Of a DNA stretch of 24,106 nt, positions 7,768 through 15,332 are shown one piece after another (the stretch's first letter is position 1; every line of letters starts with the position of its first letter). Below the pieces are notes generated by a model. That model ran no database searches and had not been told where the DNA came from. It worked only from the letters and a program-made list of their open reading frames with translations. The stretch comes from CAZVCG01 sp964649675 (lineage in GTDB: Bacteria; Pseudomonadota; Alphaproteobacteria; UBA9219), in the NCBI GenBank assembly GCA_964649675.1, contig CAZYPX010000018.1, positions 1-24,106 of the forward strand, read 5' to 3'. A program made the translations under genes and the position numbers.

Positions 7768-8491
7768 TCGTGTATTTGCCCTTGCCTTCCAAAGCATGGG
7801 CGAACCCGCCGTGCGTGAAAATGGAAAACACGATAATCGGTATTCCGCTTTGCCGCGCCAAGGAAATGGCCGACATGTCCATAACCTGAAGGTCTTTGGC
7901 CATAACGTCGATGTATCTCAAGCGATCATAGCGTTTTGTGTTCTTCACCTTTGTGGGGTCGGCGCTGTACACGCCGTCGACCTTCGTGCCTTTCAGCAAG
8001 GCATCCACCTGCATTTCCGAAGCGCGCAACGCGGCGGCGGAGTCTGTCGTGAAAAACGGGTTGCCCGTACCTGCCGTAAAGATCACCACCCGGCCTTTTT
8101 CCATGTGACGGATTGCGCGACGGCGGATGTAAGGCTCGCAAATCGACGCCATTGGAATGGCCGTCATGACGCGCGTTTGAACGTTGAGACGCTCCAGCGC
8201 GTTTTGCATCGCCAGCGCGTTGATGACGGTCGCCAGCATCCCCATGTAATCGGCCGTGGCGCGATCCATGCCGTTCGCCGCGCCCGACACGCCGCGAAAG
8301 ATGTTGCCGCCCCCGATGACGATGCAAACCTGAACGCCTTGAGAGGCGACATCGCGGATTTCAGCGGCCACGCGATCAACCGTAACCGGATCCAGTCCAT
8401 AATCCCGCGATCCCATCAAGGCTTCGCCAGACAGTTTAAGCAAGACGCGCTTGTATCTGGATTTCACTTTTTTCGACGGCTTATTGGGCAT
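7751..8491 (-). CDS. pyrH: Uridylate kinase (UMP kinase)
   Basis: PyrH phosphorylates UMP to UDP with ATP and is the hexameric bacterial UMP kinase of the amino-acid kinase fold. From the ATG at 8491 it has 246 residues, about the family length. Motifs: RVLLKLSGEAL at 15-25 (phosphate-binding lysine), IGGGNIFRG at 59-67, DRATADYMGMLATVINA from D76, and FTAGTGNPFFTTDSAAALRA at about 138-156. An in-frame TTG at 8539 would add 16 residues, but no ATG lies further upstream, and only a weak GGAA precedes 8491. It follows tsf by 101 bases. The C-terminal coding end overlaps the convergent small gene by 17 bases. The next minus gene, frr, begins more than 540 bases downstream, an unusually wide gap for this pair. 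Confidence 0.95.
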   Translation of the reverse strand: MPNKPSKKVKSRYKRVLLKLSGEALMGSRDYGLDPVTVDRVAAEIRDVASQGVQVCIVIGGGNIFRGVSGAANGMDRATADYMGMLATVINALAMQNALERLNVQTRVMTAIPMASICEPYIRRRAIRHMEKGRVVIFTAGTGNPFFTTDSAAALRASEMQVDALLKGTKVDGVYSADPTKVKNTKRYDRLRYIDVMAKDLQVMDMSAISLARQSGIPIIVFSIFTHGGFAHALEGKGKYTIIEDR

Positions 8492-8592
8492 GACGTTCCA
8501 CGAGGCAAAGGTCAGAGGGGCAGGTATGTCATAGATCAAAAAGGCCTGTACGAAAAGACACCTGATCGTCGAAATCAGCCCTTGAAGCTGTT

Positions 8593-9519
8593 TTAACCGG
8601 CCATTTTGGCGACTTCGGCGGCGAAATCGTCGCCTTGGGCCTTCTCAATGCCTTCGCCGAGCTGATAGCGGGCGAAACCGGCCAGCTTCACGGGCGCGCC
8701 AAGATCCTTGGCGGCCTTCTCGACCACAGCCTTGATACGGCTTTCGCCGTCGACGACATAAACCTGCTCCATCAGCACAACTTCTTCGTAGTACTTCCGC
8801 AGGCGGCCTTCGACTATCTTGGCGATGATGTCTTCGGGCTTGCCGGAAGCGCGGGCTTGATCGGCCAAAACGTCGCGCTCGCGATCGAGCGCCTTGGTGT
8901 CCACGTCTTGGATGTTCAACGCCTCGGGACGCGCGGCGGCAACGTGCATGGCCAGTTGCTTGCCAAGCTCGCCGAGTTTCGCGGCGTCAGCCGTCGATTC
9001 CAGCGCGACGAGAACGCCGATTTTGCCGACGTTCGGCGACAACGCGTTATGAACGTATGTCGCGACGATGCCGTTGCTCACGTTCAGGTGTTGAACGCGG
9101 CGCAGATTCATGTTTTCGCCGATGGTGGCGATGAGATTGGTCAGCTCGTCCGCGACGTTGCGGCCCGTGCCGGGGTAAGCCAGCGCCTTAAGCTGTTCCA
9201 GATCGGCGCCATGCTCCATAGCCAGCTTGACCGCCTGAAGCGCAAACGCCTGAAAAGCCTCGTTGCGGGCCACGAAATCGGTTTCGGCGTTGACTTCGAG
9301 AACCGTCGCTTTGTTGCCCGTCGAAGCCACAGCCACGACGCCTTCAGCCGCCACGCGGCCCGATTTCTTGGCCGCAGCCGACAGACCTTTCTTGCGCAGC
9401 CAATCCACGGCGGCTTCCATATCGCCATTCGCTTCGGTTAAAGCCTTTTTGCAATCCATCATGCCTGCGCCGGTTTTCTCGCGCAGATCCTTCACCATAG
9501 TTGCGGTGATCTCGGCCAT
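8593..9519 (-). CDS. tsf: Translation elongation factor Ts
   Basis: EF-Ts is the guanine nucleotide exchange factor for EF-Tu. The 308-residue length is typical. The N-terminal UBA-like domain (residues 1-50) carries LREKTGAGMMDCKKAL, and the core contains the EF-Tu-contacting TDFVARN motif at 80-86. The start is well supported by AAGGAG seven bases before the ATG. It lies 107 bases after rpsB, with a GC-rich hairpin in the gap, as expected for an rpsB-tsf operon. Confidence 0.97.
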   Translation of the reverse strand: MAEITATMVKDLREKTGAGMMDCKKALTEANGDMEAAVDWLRKKGLSAAAKKSGRVAAEGVVAVASTGNKATVLEVNAETDFVARNEAFQAFALQAVKLAMEHGADLEQLKALAYPGTGRNVADELTNLIATIGENMNLRRVQHLNVSNGIVATYVHNALSPNVGKIGVLVALESTADAAKLGELGKQLAMHVAAARPEALNIQDVDTKALDRERDVLADQARASGKPEDIIAKIVEGRLRKYYEEVVLMEQVYVVDGESRIKAVVEKAAKDLGAPVKLAGFARYQLGEGIEKAQGDDFAAEVAKMAG

Positions 9520-9556
9520 CGTCTGTCTCCTTAGAATAGCAAGCCATGAGGCTCAT

Positions 9557-9613
9557 AAAAACCTGAATAAACAGGCATGGGGCGGCCGAACGTTCGCGTC
9601 GGCGGCCCGCCCC
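9557..9613 (-). promoter_or_regulatory. Hairpin(s) in the rpsB-tsf intergenic region, possible attenuator
   Basis: Two structures are visible. First, a GC-rich inverted repeat: GGGGCGGCCG at 9579-9588 against CGGCCCGCCCC at 9603-9613 (10 pairs with one bulge, 14-base loop). Second, further downstream for minus-strand transcription, a small CCTG/CAGG stem (9562-9575) followed by five U residues (9557-9561 on the template). The second resembles a weak intrinsic terminator. Together they could partly reduce transcription into tsf or act in RNA processing; this is inference. Confidence 0.5.
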
Positions 9614-9626
9614 TTGCCCAAACGCC

Positions 9627-10409
9627 TTAAGCCGAAGCGGATTCGGCTTTTTCTTCGGCTACGGTCGTTTCGCCCTTGGGCACTTCGGACGCCGCTCCGG
9701 GATCGACGCCGCGCGCCACGGCCTCGGCTTCAAGACCGTCGAGAACCGATTGGACAGCCAATTCGCAATAAACGTCGATGGCGCGGGATGCGTCATCGTT
9801 GCCGGGAACCGGAAACGTGATCGGCGCAGGATCGGCGTTGCTGTCCAGTATCGCCACGACGGGTATGCCGAGCTTGGTGGCTTCTTCGACAGCGAGCGAT
9901 TCCTTGATCGTGTCGATGACAAAGAGGACGTCGGGCAAGCCGCCCATGTCCTTGATGCCGCCCAGAGCGCGCTCCAGCTTGTCGCGCGCGCGCGTCATTT
10001 GAAGCGTCTCCTTTTTCGTAAACTTGTGGGCTTCCTTTTCAAGCTTGTCGTCAAGCTCGCGGAGCCTCTTGATCGACTGCGAGATCGTCTTCCAGTTCGT
10101 CAGCATGCCGCCCAACCAGCGGTGATTGACATAGTACTGACCGCAACGTTTAGCGGACTCAGAAATCCTTTCCTGGGCTTGACGCTTGGTGCCGACGAAA
10201 AGCACGCGTCCTCCCTCCGAGGCGACGTCACGCAATTTTTGAAGCGCGCGCTGCATCAACGGCACAGTTTGCTCAAGGTCGATGATGTGCACGCCGTTGC
10301 GCACGCCAAAGAGATACGACTGCATTTTGGGATTCCATCGGCGGGTGTTGTGACCGAAATGAACGCCGGCCTCAAACAATTGCCGCAACGACACGACTGG
10401 CATAGCCAT
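9627..10409 (-). CDS. rpsB: 30S ribosomal protein S2
   Basis: S2 is an essential small-subunit protein needed for S1 binding. I use ATG 10409 (260 residues): AAGGAA lies about 6 bases upstream and the family N-terminus MPVVSLRQLFEAGVHFGH follows at once. The frame stays open upstream but that part is leader. Clear S2 features are AGVHFGHNTRRWNPKM (15-30), VNHRWLGGMLTNWKT in the middle and DVLFVIDTIKESLAVEEA, followed by GIPVVAILDSNADP. The C-terminal tail (about 225-260) is acidic and alanine-rich, as in many alphaproteobacterial S2 proteins. It is first gene of the rpsB-tsf-pyrH transcript. Confidence 0.97.
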   Translation of the reverse strand: MAMPVVSLRQLFEAGVHFGHNTRRWNPKMQSYLFGVRNGVHIIDLEQTVPLMQRALQKLRDVASEGGRVLFVGTKRQAQERISESAKRCGQYYVNHRWLGGMLTNWKTISQSIKRLRELDDKLEKEAHKFTKKETLQMTRARDKLERALGGIKDMGGLPDVLFVIDTIKESLAVEEATKLGIPVVAILDSNADPAPITFPVPGNDDASRAIDVYCELAVQSVLDGLEAEAVARGVDPGAASEVPKGETTVAEEKAESASA

Positions 10410-10451
10410 GGGTATTTCCTTTCTCCGGTTAAGCCTCCGCGCGTTTATAGA

Positions 10452-10543
10452 GTTTCCCTTTGGAAACACCGGACGGCTGTCGGCGGGATTTACCGCCAAA
10501 GCCAAACGCGCGTGCGTTTTATGGTTAACGCTTTCCGGCGTTA
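10452..10543 (-). promoter_or_regulatory. Structured 5' leader of rpsB (three small hairpins)
   Basis: Between the candidate promoter and the rpsB start the leader holds three perfect inverted repeats: TAACGC/GCGTTA (10526-10543, 6-base loop), GGCGG/CCGCC (10482-10497, 6-base loop) and GTTTCC/GGAAAC (10452-10467, 4-base loop). A leader of about 145 bases with regular hairpins suits feedback control by S2 as known for rpsB in other bacteria, but I cannot match it to a named RNA family. Regulation is inferred, while the repeats are seen directly. Confidence 0.5.
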
Positions 10544-10560
10544 TGCCGCAAAGCAGGTGC

Positions 10561-10589
10561 TTACTAGCAGGCCGGGTTGGTTTACTCAA
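10561..10589 (-). promoter_or_regulatory. Candidate rpsB promoter
   Basis: TTGAGT, 17 bases, TAGTAA on the minus strand (or TTGAGTA, N14, GCTAGTAA in the Caulobacter-style reading). It lies after the dnaE stop and about 150 bases before the rpsB ATG. The GCTA core matches the other candidate promoters in this window. No better element was seen in the dnaE-rpsB gap. Confidence 0.5.
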
Positions 10590-10592
10590 GCG

Positions 10593-10620
10593 AAATCCTG
10601 CCTGCTTTCATGCAGGATTT
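10593..10620 (-). terminator. Perfect 9-bp hairpin after dnaE, terminator-like but without U-run
   Basis: AAATCCTGC at 10593-10601 and GCAGGATTT at 10612-10620 form a perfect 9-bp stem with a 10-base loop, about 40 bases past the dnaE stop and just upstream of the candidate rpsB promoter. No T tract follows in either direction, so it is not a standard intrinsic terminator. It may stabilise the 3' end of the dnaE mRNA or bind a regulator. Confidence 0.4.
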
Positions 10621-10659
10621 AAGGTCTTGGCCCTGCTGTTCATCAAAAAAACGGCCTTT

Positions 10660-13600
10660 TTAGCACTCCTCCACCTCAAGCCCGTTGCCAAGCTCACGCA
10701 ATGAGGTCTTCAGCGCGTCGGTGAGTTGCCACGCGCCAGGAAGTTCAACCTCGGCCAATTCGTTGTCAAGATCAAGCAACAGCGTGACTTTGCCTCGGCC
10801 TTTGTCAGCGTTTGCCAAGCTCTTTTGAATATCGGCCACCACGTCGTCGTCATACAATTTTATTCGGATGCCGTGCGCGCTGCGCGCTGCGACATCTTTC
10901 AAAAGTTCAAAATTGCGGGCAATAAACCGCATGTCGCCGCCATTGCCTTGACGGTCGTCGGTTTGCGCGTCCACTTCTATCAGTACGGCTTGACCAGGTT
11001 CCAGAATATCGCGTTTGGACGCCAGCAGTTCGGAAAACACCGTGACCTCGAAAGAGCCCGCCGTATCCGACGCCTGCACAAAGGCGAACTTGTTGCCCGA
11101 ACGCGCTGTGCGTTCCTGCCTGCCCATGACGATGCAAGCCAGTTTGTAGCGCGAGGGGCCGAGCGCGCGCTGCATGCTTGCGACGGCGCTTGCCTTTACG
11201 ACGCCCAGTCTTTCGAGCAGCCCGCCGTAATTGTCGAGCGGGTGCGCCGAGAGGTAAAAGCCCAGCGCTTGAAACTCGTGATTGAGGCGCGTGAGTTCGT
11301 CCCACATCTTTGTCTTGGGCAACGCAGGTTTCGCCGCAGAAGGCAGCAGAGAGCCGAAGATGCTCGTTTGCCCGCTGCTGCGTTCGTCGGCCGCCGCATG
11401 GCTGTGCTTGAGGATTAGGTCGATCGCGTCGATAACCAAAGCGCGGTTGCGTTCGATGGAGTCGAACGCGCCCGCCATCGCCAGCCCTTCAAGCTGTTTG
11501 CGGTTGATCATGCGCACATCGACGCGTTCGCCCAAATCGAACAAATCCTTGAACGGTCCGCCCGTCTTGCGAGCCTTCACCAGCTCTGTCATCGCGGCCT
11601 CGCCGACGCCCTTGATCGCCGCCAAAGCGTAACGGATGGCCTGCTTGCCGTTGGCCAGTTGTTCCGGCATGAACAACGCGTGCGAACGGTTCACGTCCGG
11701 CGGCAACAACGTTATGCCGTGGCGCGCAAGCTCATGACGAAACACGCCCAGCTTGTCCGTATCGCTCATGTCAAAGTTCATCGACGCGGCGTAAAACTCG
11801 ACGGGATAATGCGTTTTGATATAGGCGGTCTGGTAGGCGATAAGCGCATAAGCCGCGGCATGCGATTTGTTAAACCCATATCCCGCGAACTTGTCGATTT
11901 GGTCGAAGATAAGGCCTGCGTTGGCAGCGCCGATGCCGTTGTTCGCCGCGCCCGCAATGAACGTCGAACGCTGGGCGGCCATTTCCTCGGGCTTCTTCTT
12001 GCCCATCGCGCGGCGCAGCAAATCGGCGCTCCCGAGCGTATAGCCTGCCAGAATCTGCGCGGCTTGCATGACTTGTTCCTGATAAATCATGATGCCGAAC
12101 GTGTCTTTGAGCACAGGCTCCAAAGACGCGTGAAGATAACTGACATCCTCGTCGCCGTTTTTGCACTTCACGTATTTCGGAATGTTGTCCATCGGGCCTG
12201 GACGGTAGAGCGCGACAAGCGCGATGATGTCCTCAAAACGGTTCGGTTTCAGGCGGCGCAGCACATCGCGCATGCCCGAGCTTTCAAGCTGGAACACGCC
12301 CATGGTGTCCCCGCGCGACAGGAGCCTGTAGGTTTCGGAATCGTCGAGAGGAAGGTGGGAAAGATCAAGCTCGACGCCGCGCGCCCGCAACAATTCCACG
12401 GCTTGATTGAGGACGTCGAGCGTTTTAAGGCCAAGGAAGTCGAACTTCACAAGCCCCGCCGTTTCAACCATCTTCATGTTGAATTGGGTCGCGGGCAACG
12501 CGGCACCGGGGTCGCGGTAAAGCGGTACAAGATCGACAAGAGGCCTGTCGCCGATCACAACGCCTGCGGCGTGCGTGGAGGCGTTGCGATACAGACCTTC
12601 AAGCTTGAGCGCGATATCCATAAGCTGGCCCACCGTTGGATCGCTGTCGCGCAATTCCTGCAGTTGCGCATCACCGTCAATGGCCTGTTGCAGCGAAACA
12701 GGATTGGCCGGATTGCTGGGCACAAGCTTGCATATCTTGTCCACATAGCCGTAGGACATGCCAAGGACGCGCCCGACGTCGCGCAAAACGGCCCGTGCCT
12801 GCAGTTTGCCGAACGTGATGATTTGCGCTACGCGGTCGGCTCCGTATTTGCCTTGCACATAGCGGATCACCTCGTCGCGCCTTTCCTGACAAAAATCGAC
12901 GTCGAAGTCGGGCATCGAAACACGGTCGGGGTTCAAAAAACGCTCGAACAGGAGGCCGAAACGCAAAGGATCGAGATCGGTGATAAGCAACGACCAGGCC
13001 ACGACCGAACCCGCGCCGGAGCCGCGTCCAGGCCCCACAGGTATCCCCTGACTTTTTGCCCATTTGATAAAATCGGAAACGATCAGAAAGTATACCGCGT
13101 AGCCCATGTTGACGATGACGTTCAATTCGTATTCAAGGCGTTCATGGTAAGGCCGGGCATTTTCGATTTTAGACGCCTTGATCCGCGCATCAAGACCTTC
13201 CCGCGCCTGACGGCGGACTTCATCGGCTTCGGTAACATTTTCAAGGCCCGGAAACGGCGGCAAAATCGGGTTGCGCGGAGACGGCATGAACGCGCAACGC
13301 TGCGCTATGACGAGCGTGTTGTCGCAAGCCTCCGGCAAATCGGCAAACAGCGCGCGCATCTCCGCCGGCGACTTGAACCGGTGATCCGGCGTCAGGCGTC
13401 GCCTTTTGTTTTCGGCGACCATCGTTTTGTCGGCGATGCACATCAGGGCGTCATGCGCGGCGAACATGTCTTCCTCGCCGAAATAAACGTCGTTCGTCGC
13501 AACCAGAGGTATGTCGTTCTTATAGGCGAGATCGATCAAGGCGCTTTCGATGGCTTGCTCCTTCTGCCCGATCTCGCCTCCGTGATGCCGGTTAAGCTCG

Positions 13601-14160
13601 ACATAAAAACGCCCGAAGAACAATGAAGACAGGTCCTTAAGAAGCTCCCCGGCCGCAACCGGCTGTCCTTCCAGCAACAGGCGTCCGATGCCGCCGTCGA
13701 TCCCCCCCGACAAGGCGATAAGCCCACCCGCATAACGCGCAAGTTCTTCCCGCGTCACGTAAGGTTCCGGACGATCGGGCGCAATGAAGGATTGCGTGAC
13801 CAGAGCCGACAGGTTGCGATATCCGAGTTCGTTTTGCACAAGCAAAATCAACTGATCGCAACTTTGTTGAGGAGCAGGGCCTTCCCCTGTTTTCGTCGGA
13901 CGGGCTACCGCGATTTGGCTACCGATGATCGGCTGAACGCCGGACTTGGCCGAGGCCATGGCGAATTCAAGCGCCCCGAACAGGTTGCCTTTGTCCGTCA
14001 AGGCCACGGCAGGCATGTCGTTGCTTAGACAAAGTTCGATCAAGTCCTTGCGCGTCGCCTTGCCGCCGTTTTTGGGCTTGTCCTCGACGATCTTGATCGC
14101 CCCTTCAGCCAACGAATAGGACGAATGCACGCGGAGATGAATGAAATCAGCGACTCTCAT
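10660..14160 (-). CDS. dnaE: DNA polymerase III subunit alpha (replicative polymerase)
   Basis: DnaE is the catalytic chain-elongating subunit of the replicative polymerase. The 1166-residue length and domain order fit the DnaE1 type: PHP domain (about 5-290; FIHLRVHSSYSLAEGAI at 6-22), then the C-family polymerase core with GPGRGSGAGS (376-385), MPDFDVDFC (416-424, catalytic D418 and D420) and KFDFLGLKT (third carboxylate D574), and a C-terminal OB fold around 1000-1085. In the PHP domain the metal-binding His of a TDHGN-type motif is Lys (LTDKGN, 54-59), so the PHP site is probably inactive, as in many replicative DnaE proteins. The start ATG has AAGGAAG ten bases upstream. It is the last gene of a likely ssb-orf174-dnaE operon, 54 bases after orf174. 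The mutagenic DnaE2 paralogue is unlikely given length and N-terminus. Confidence 0.97.
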   Translation of the reverse strand: MRVADFIHLRVHSSYSLAEGAIKIVEDKPKNGGKATRKDLIELCLSNDMPAVALTDKGNLFGALEFAMASAKSGVQPIIGSQIAVARPTKTGEGPAPQQSCDQLILLVQNELGYRNLSALVTQSFIAPDRPEPYVTREELARYAGGLIALSGGIDGGIGRLLLEGQPVAAGELLKDLSSLFFGRFYVELNRHHGGEIGQKEQAIESALIDLAYKNDIPLVATNDVYFGEEDMFAAHDALMCIADKTMVAENKRRRLTPDHRFKSPAEMRALFADLPEACDNTLVIAQRCAFMPSPRNPILPPFPGLENVTEADEVRRQAREGLDARIKASKIENARPYHERLEYELNVIVNMGYAVYFLIVSDFIKWAKSQGIPVGPGRGSGAGSVVAWSLLITDLDPLRFGLLFERFLNPDRVSMPDFDVDFCQERRDEVIRYVQGKYGADRVAQIITFGKLQARAVLRDVGRVLGMSYGYVDKICKLVPSNPANPVSLQQAIDGDAQLQELRDSDPTVGQLMDIALKLEGLYRNASTHAAGVVIGDRPLVDLVPLYRDPGAALPATQFNMKMVETAGLVKFDFLGLKTLDVLNQAVELLRARGVELDLSHLPLDDSETYRLLSRGDTMGVFQLESSGMRDVLRRLKPNRFEDIIALVALYRPGPMDNIPKYVKCKNGDEDVSYLHASLEPVLKDTFGIMIYQEQVMQAAQILAGYTLGSADLLRRAMGKKKPEEMAAQRSTFIAGAANNGIGAANAGLIFDQIDKFAGYGFNKSHAAAYALIAYQTAYIKTHYPVEFYAASMNFDMSDTDKLGVFRHELARHGITLLPPDVNRSHALFMPEQLANGKQAIRYALAAIKGVGEAAMTELVKARKTGGPFKDLFDLGERVDVRMINRKQLEGLAMAGAFDSIERNRALVIDAIDLILKHSHAAADERSSGQTSIFGSLLPSAAKPALPKTKMWDELTRLNHEFQALGFYLSAHPLDNYGGLLERLGVVKASAVASMQRALGPSRYKLACIVMGRQERTARSGNKFAFVQASDTAGSFEVTVFSELLASKRDILEPGQAVLIEVDAQTDDRQGNGGDMRFIARNFELLKDVAARSAHGIRIKLYDDDVVADIQKSLANADKGRGKVTLLLDLDNELAEVELPGAWQLTDALKTSLRELGNGLEVEEC

Positions 14161-14214
14161 TCAAATTGCACTTCCTTTACAGACATTGGGAGGAACCAAC
14201 CTCAAAAAGCTCTA

Positions 14215-14739
14215 TCAGGTGCACTCCAGCCCATCAGGCTTTTTGGATCTTGATTTTGCTATAGGCTTTGGGGGCGTTTTTTTTCTGGAACTCACGCCTG
14301 TTTTTTCTTTTGAAGAAGCCACATGGTCTTTTTGCTGCCTAGCGTCTGCCGCCTCTCCCAAAAAAAACGCCATCAGTTCATCATGGCCATTAAATATCCT
14401 TCCTTTTCCCCGTCCTCCATCGCCGTAAAACGGAATGGCCTTATCTGGAGTCAAGGCCGCGAGTCTTTCCACATAATATTGCCGCGCGCCATCAACCGTG
14501 GCGTGCTGAACGTCGATCCTGAAGCGCTCGAAAAAAGCAGGAGCAAAAACAAGCCCGTCCCGCGGCATGACAACCTGAAACAAAACGTCTTCCGCAAGTT
14601 TAACGACGAATCGCGGATACCTTAGCGCCTTGGTTTCAGGCCCATGAGGGCCCTCCACTCTGGAAAGCACGATAAATTCGCCATAAACTTTAGATATGTC
14701 TCCTAAAAGGACATCCTCGGTTCCGGTGATGCTTTGCAT
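14215..14739 (-). CDS. Unrecognised protein with basic C-terminal tail, between ssb and dnaE
   Basis: This 174-residue protein is not one I recognise. It starts 9 bases after the ssb stop with no clear ribosome binding site, so it may be translationally coupled to ssb. Residues 1-130 look like a compact, mixed alpha/beta domain (YPRFVVKLAEDVLFQVVMPR at 41-60, then FFERFRIDV), possibly with a C-terminal helix (DELMAFFLGEA). From about 136 on the chain is rich in Lys, Ser, Arg and Pro and is probably disordered, as expected for nucleic-acid contact. No membrane segment or signal peptide is visible. Its position between a single-strand DNA binding protein and the replicative polymerase hints at a DNA-related role, but this is only context. 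Confidence 0.8.
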   Translation of the reverse strand: MQSITGTEDVLLGDISKVYGEFIVLSRVEGPHGPETKALRYPRFVVKLAEDVLFQVVMPRDGLVFAPAFFERFRIDVQHATVDGARQYYVERLAALTPDKAIPFYGDGGRGKGRIFNGHDELMAFFLGEAADARQQKDHVASSKEKTGVSSRKKTPPKPIAKSRSKKPDGLECT

Positions 14740-14748
14740 AGCGCGACA

Positions 14749-15219
14749 TCAAAACGGAATGTCGTCGTCGAGGTCGGAGCTGCCGCTCGGGCCACCGATA
14801 GAAGCCGAAGCGCCAGGATCACCCGCAAGATTGAACGCGTCGCCGCCACCTGCGCTAGCGCCACCGCCCTTGCCGTCCAGCATGGTCAACTCTCCACGGA
14901 AAGGCCGTAGCACGACTTCGGTCGTGTATTTTTCCTGACCCGACTGATCCGTCCACTTGCGCGTTTCAAGCGCGCCTTCGATGTAAACCTTCGCGCCTTT
15001 CTTCACATAACGTTCGATCACACCGATCAGATTTTCGTTGAAAACGGCGACGCGGTGCCATTCGGTTTTATCCTTGCGCTCGCCCGTAGCTTTGTCCTTC
15101 CAGCTTTCGGACGTCGCGATGTTCAGGTGCGCCACGCGCCCGCCGTTTTGAAACGTACGGATTTCCGGATCGCGGCCTAAATTACCGACAAGAATGACTT
15201 TGTTGACGCTGCCTGCCAT
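14749..15219 (-). CDS. ssb: Single-stranded DNA-binding protein
   Basis: SSB coats single-stranded DNA during replication, recombination and repair. The 156-residue protein has the OB fold in its first 110 residues (NKVILVGNLGRDPEIR at 6-21, TEWHRVAVF at 52-60, VYIEGALETRKWTD), a Gly/Ala/Ser-rich linker, and the acidic tip DDDIPF that docks partner proteins. A LexA-type box and a candidate promoter lie upstream. Next in line are orf174 (9 bases on) and dnaE. In many alphaproteobacteria and in E. coli ssb is divergent from uvrA; here uvrA lies about 3.8 kb away. Confidence 0.97.
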   Translation of the reverse strand: MAGSVNKVILVGNLGRDPEIRTFQNGGRVAHLNIATSESWKDKATGERKDKTEWHRVAVFNENLIGVIERYVKKGAKVYIEGALETRKWTDQSGQEKYTTEVVLRPFRGELTMLDGKGGGASAGGGDAFNLAGDPGASASIGGPSGSSDLDDDIPF

Positions 15220-15247
15220 GAGACGACCTTTCTATGGGTTATGTTTT

Positions 15248-15276
15248 GATCTAACCCGTGCGGAAAAAACTGACAA
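15248..15276 (-). promoter_or_regulatory. Candidate ssb promoter
   Basis: TTGTCA, 17 bases, TAGATC on the minus strand; in Caulobacter style TTGTCAG, N14, GTTAGATC (7 of 8 in the downstream half of GCTANAWC). It places the transcript start about 20-25 bases before the ssb ATG. Confidence 0.5.
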
Positions 15277-15297
15277 CTCATGATTCCCGATTCATTG

Positions 15298-15312
15298 GAA
15301 CAAAGCAAGAAC
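15298..15312 (-). promoter_or_regulatory. LexA (SOS) box upstream of ssb
   Basis: GTTC-TTGCTTT-GTTC read on the minus strand is a perfect GTTC-N7-GTTC direct repeat, the LexA operator of alphaproteobacteria. It lies 79 bases before the ssb ATG and about 22 bases upstream of the candidate -35 element. That is unusual for a simple repressor site, so a second promoter overlapping the box is possible. Confidence 0.6.
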
Positions 15313-15332
15313 AATTACAAGTTGTCCACAGA

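Noticed and set aside
8635..9441. 268-codon plus-strand open frame
   Set aside because: Exact antisense of tsf, with no ribosome binding site and no recognisable motif.
10410..10589. N-terminal extension of S2 (open frame up to 10589)
   Set aside because: It covers the leader hairpins and promoter, and the S2 family begins at the MPVVSLRQL region; AAGGAA precedes ATG 10409.
10640..10662. AAAAAACGGCCTTTTT near the dnaE stop as an intrinsic terminator
   Set aside because: The symmetry has no loop (only GGCC at the centre) and too short a GC stem; it cannot fold as a terminator hairpin.
11659..13626. 655-codon plus-strand open frame
   Set aside because: It is antisense to the polymerase core of dnaE, including the catalytic aspartates. 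The Arg/His/Val-rich composition is typical of a shadow frame.
15322..15330. TTGTCCACA, one mismatch from a DnaA box
   Set aside because: A single imperfect 9-mer with no cluster of boxes or AT-rich unwinding region nearby; expected by chance, so not called an origin.
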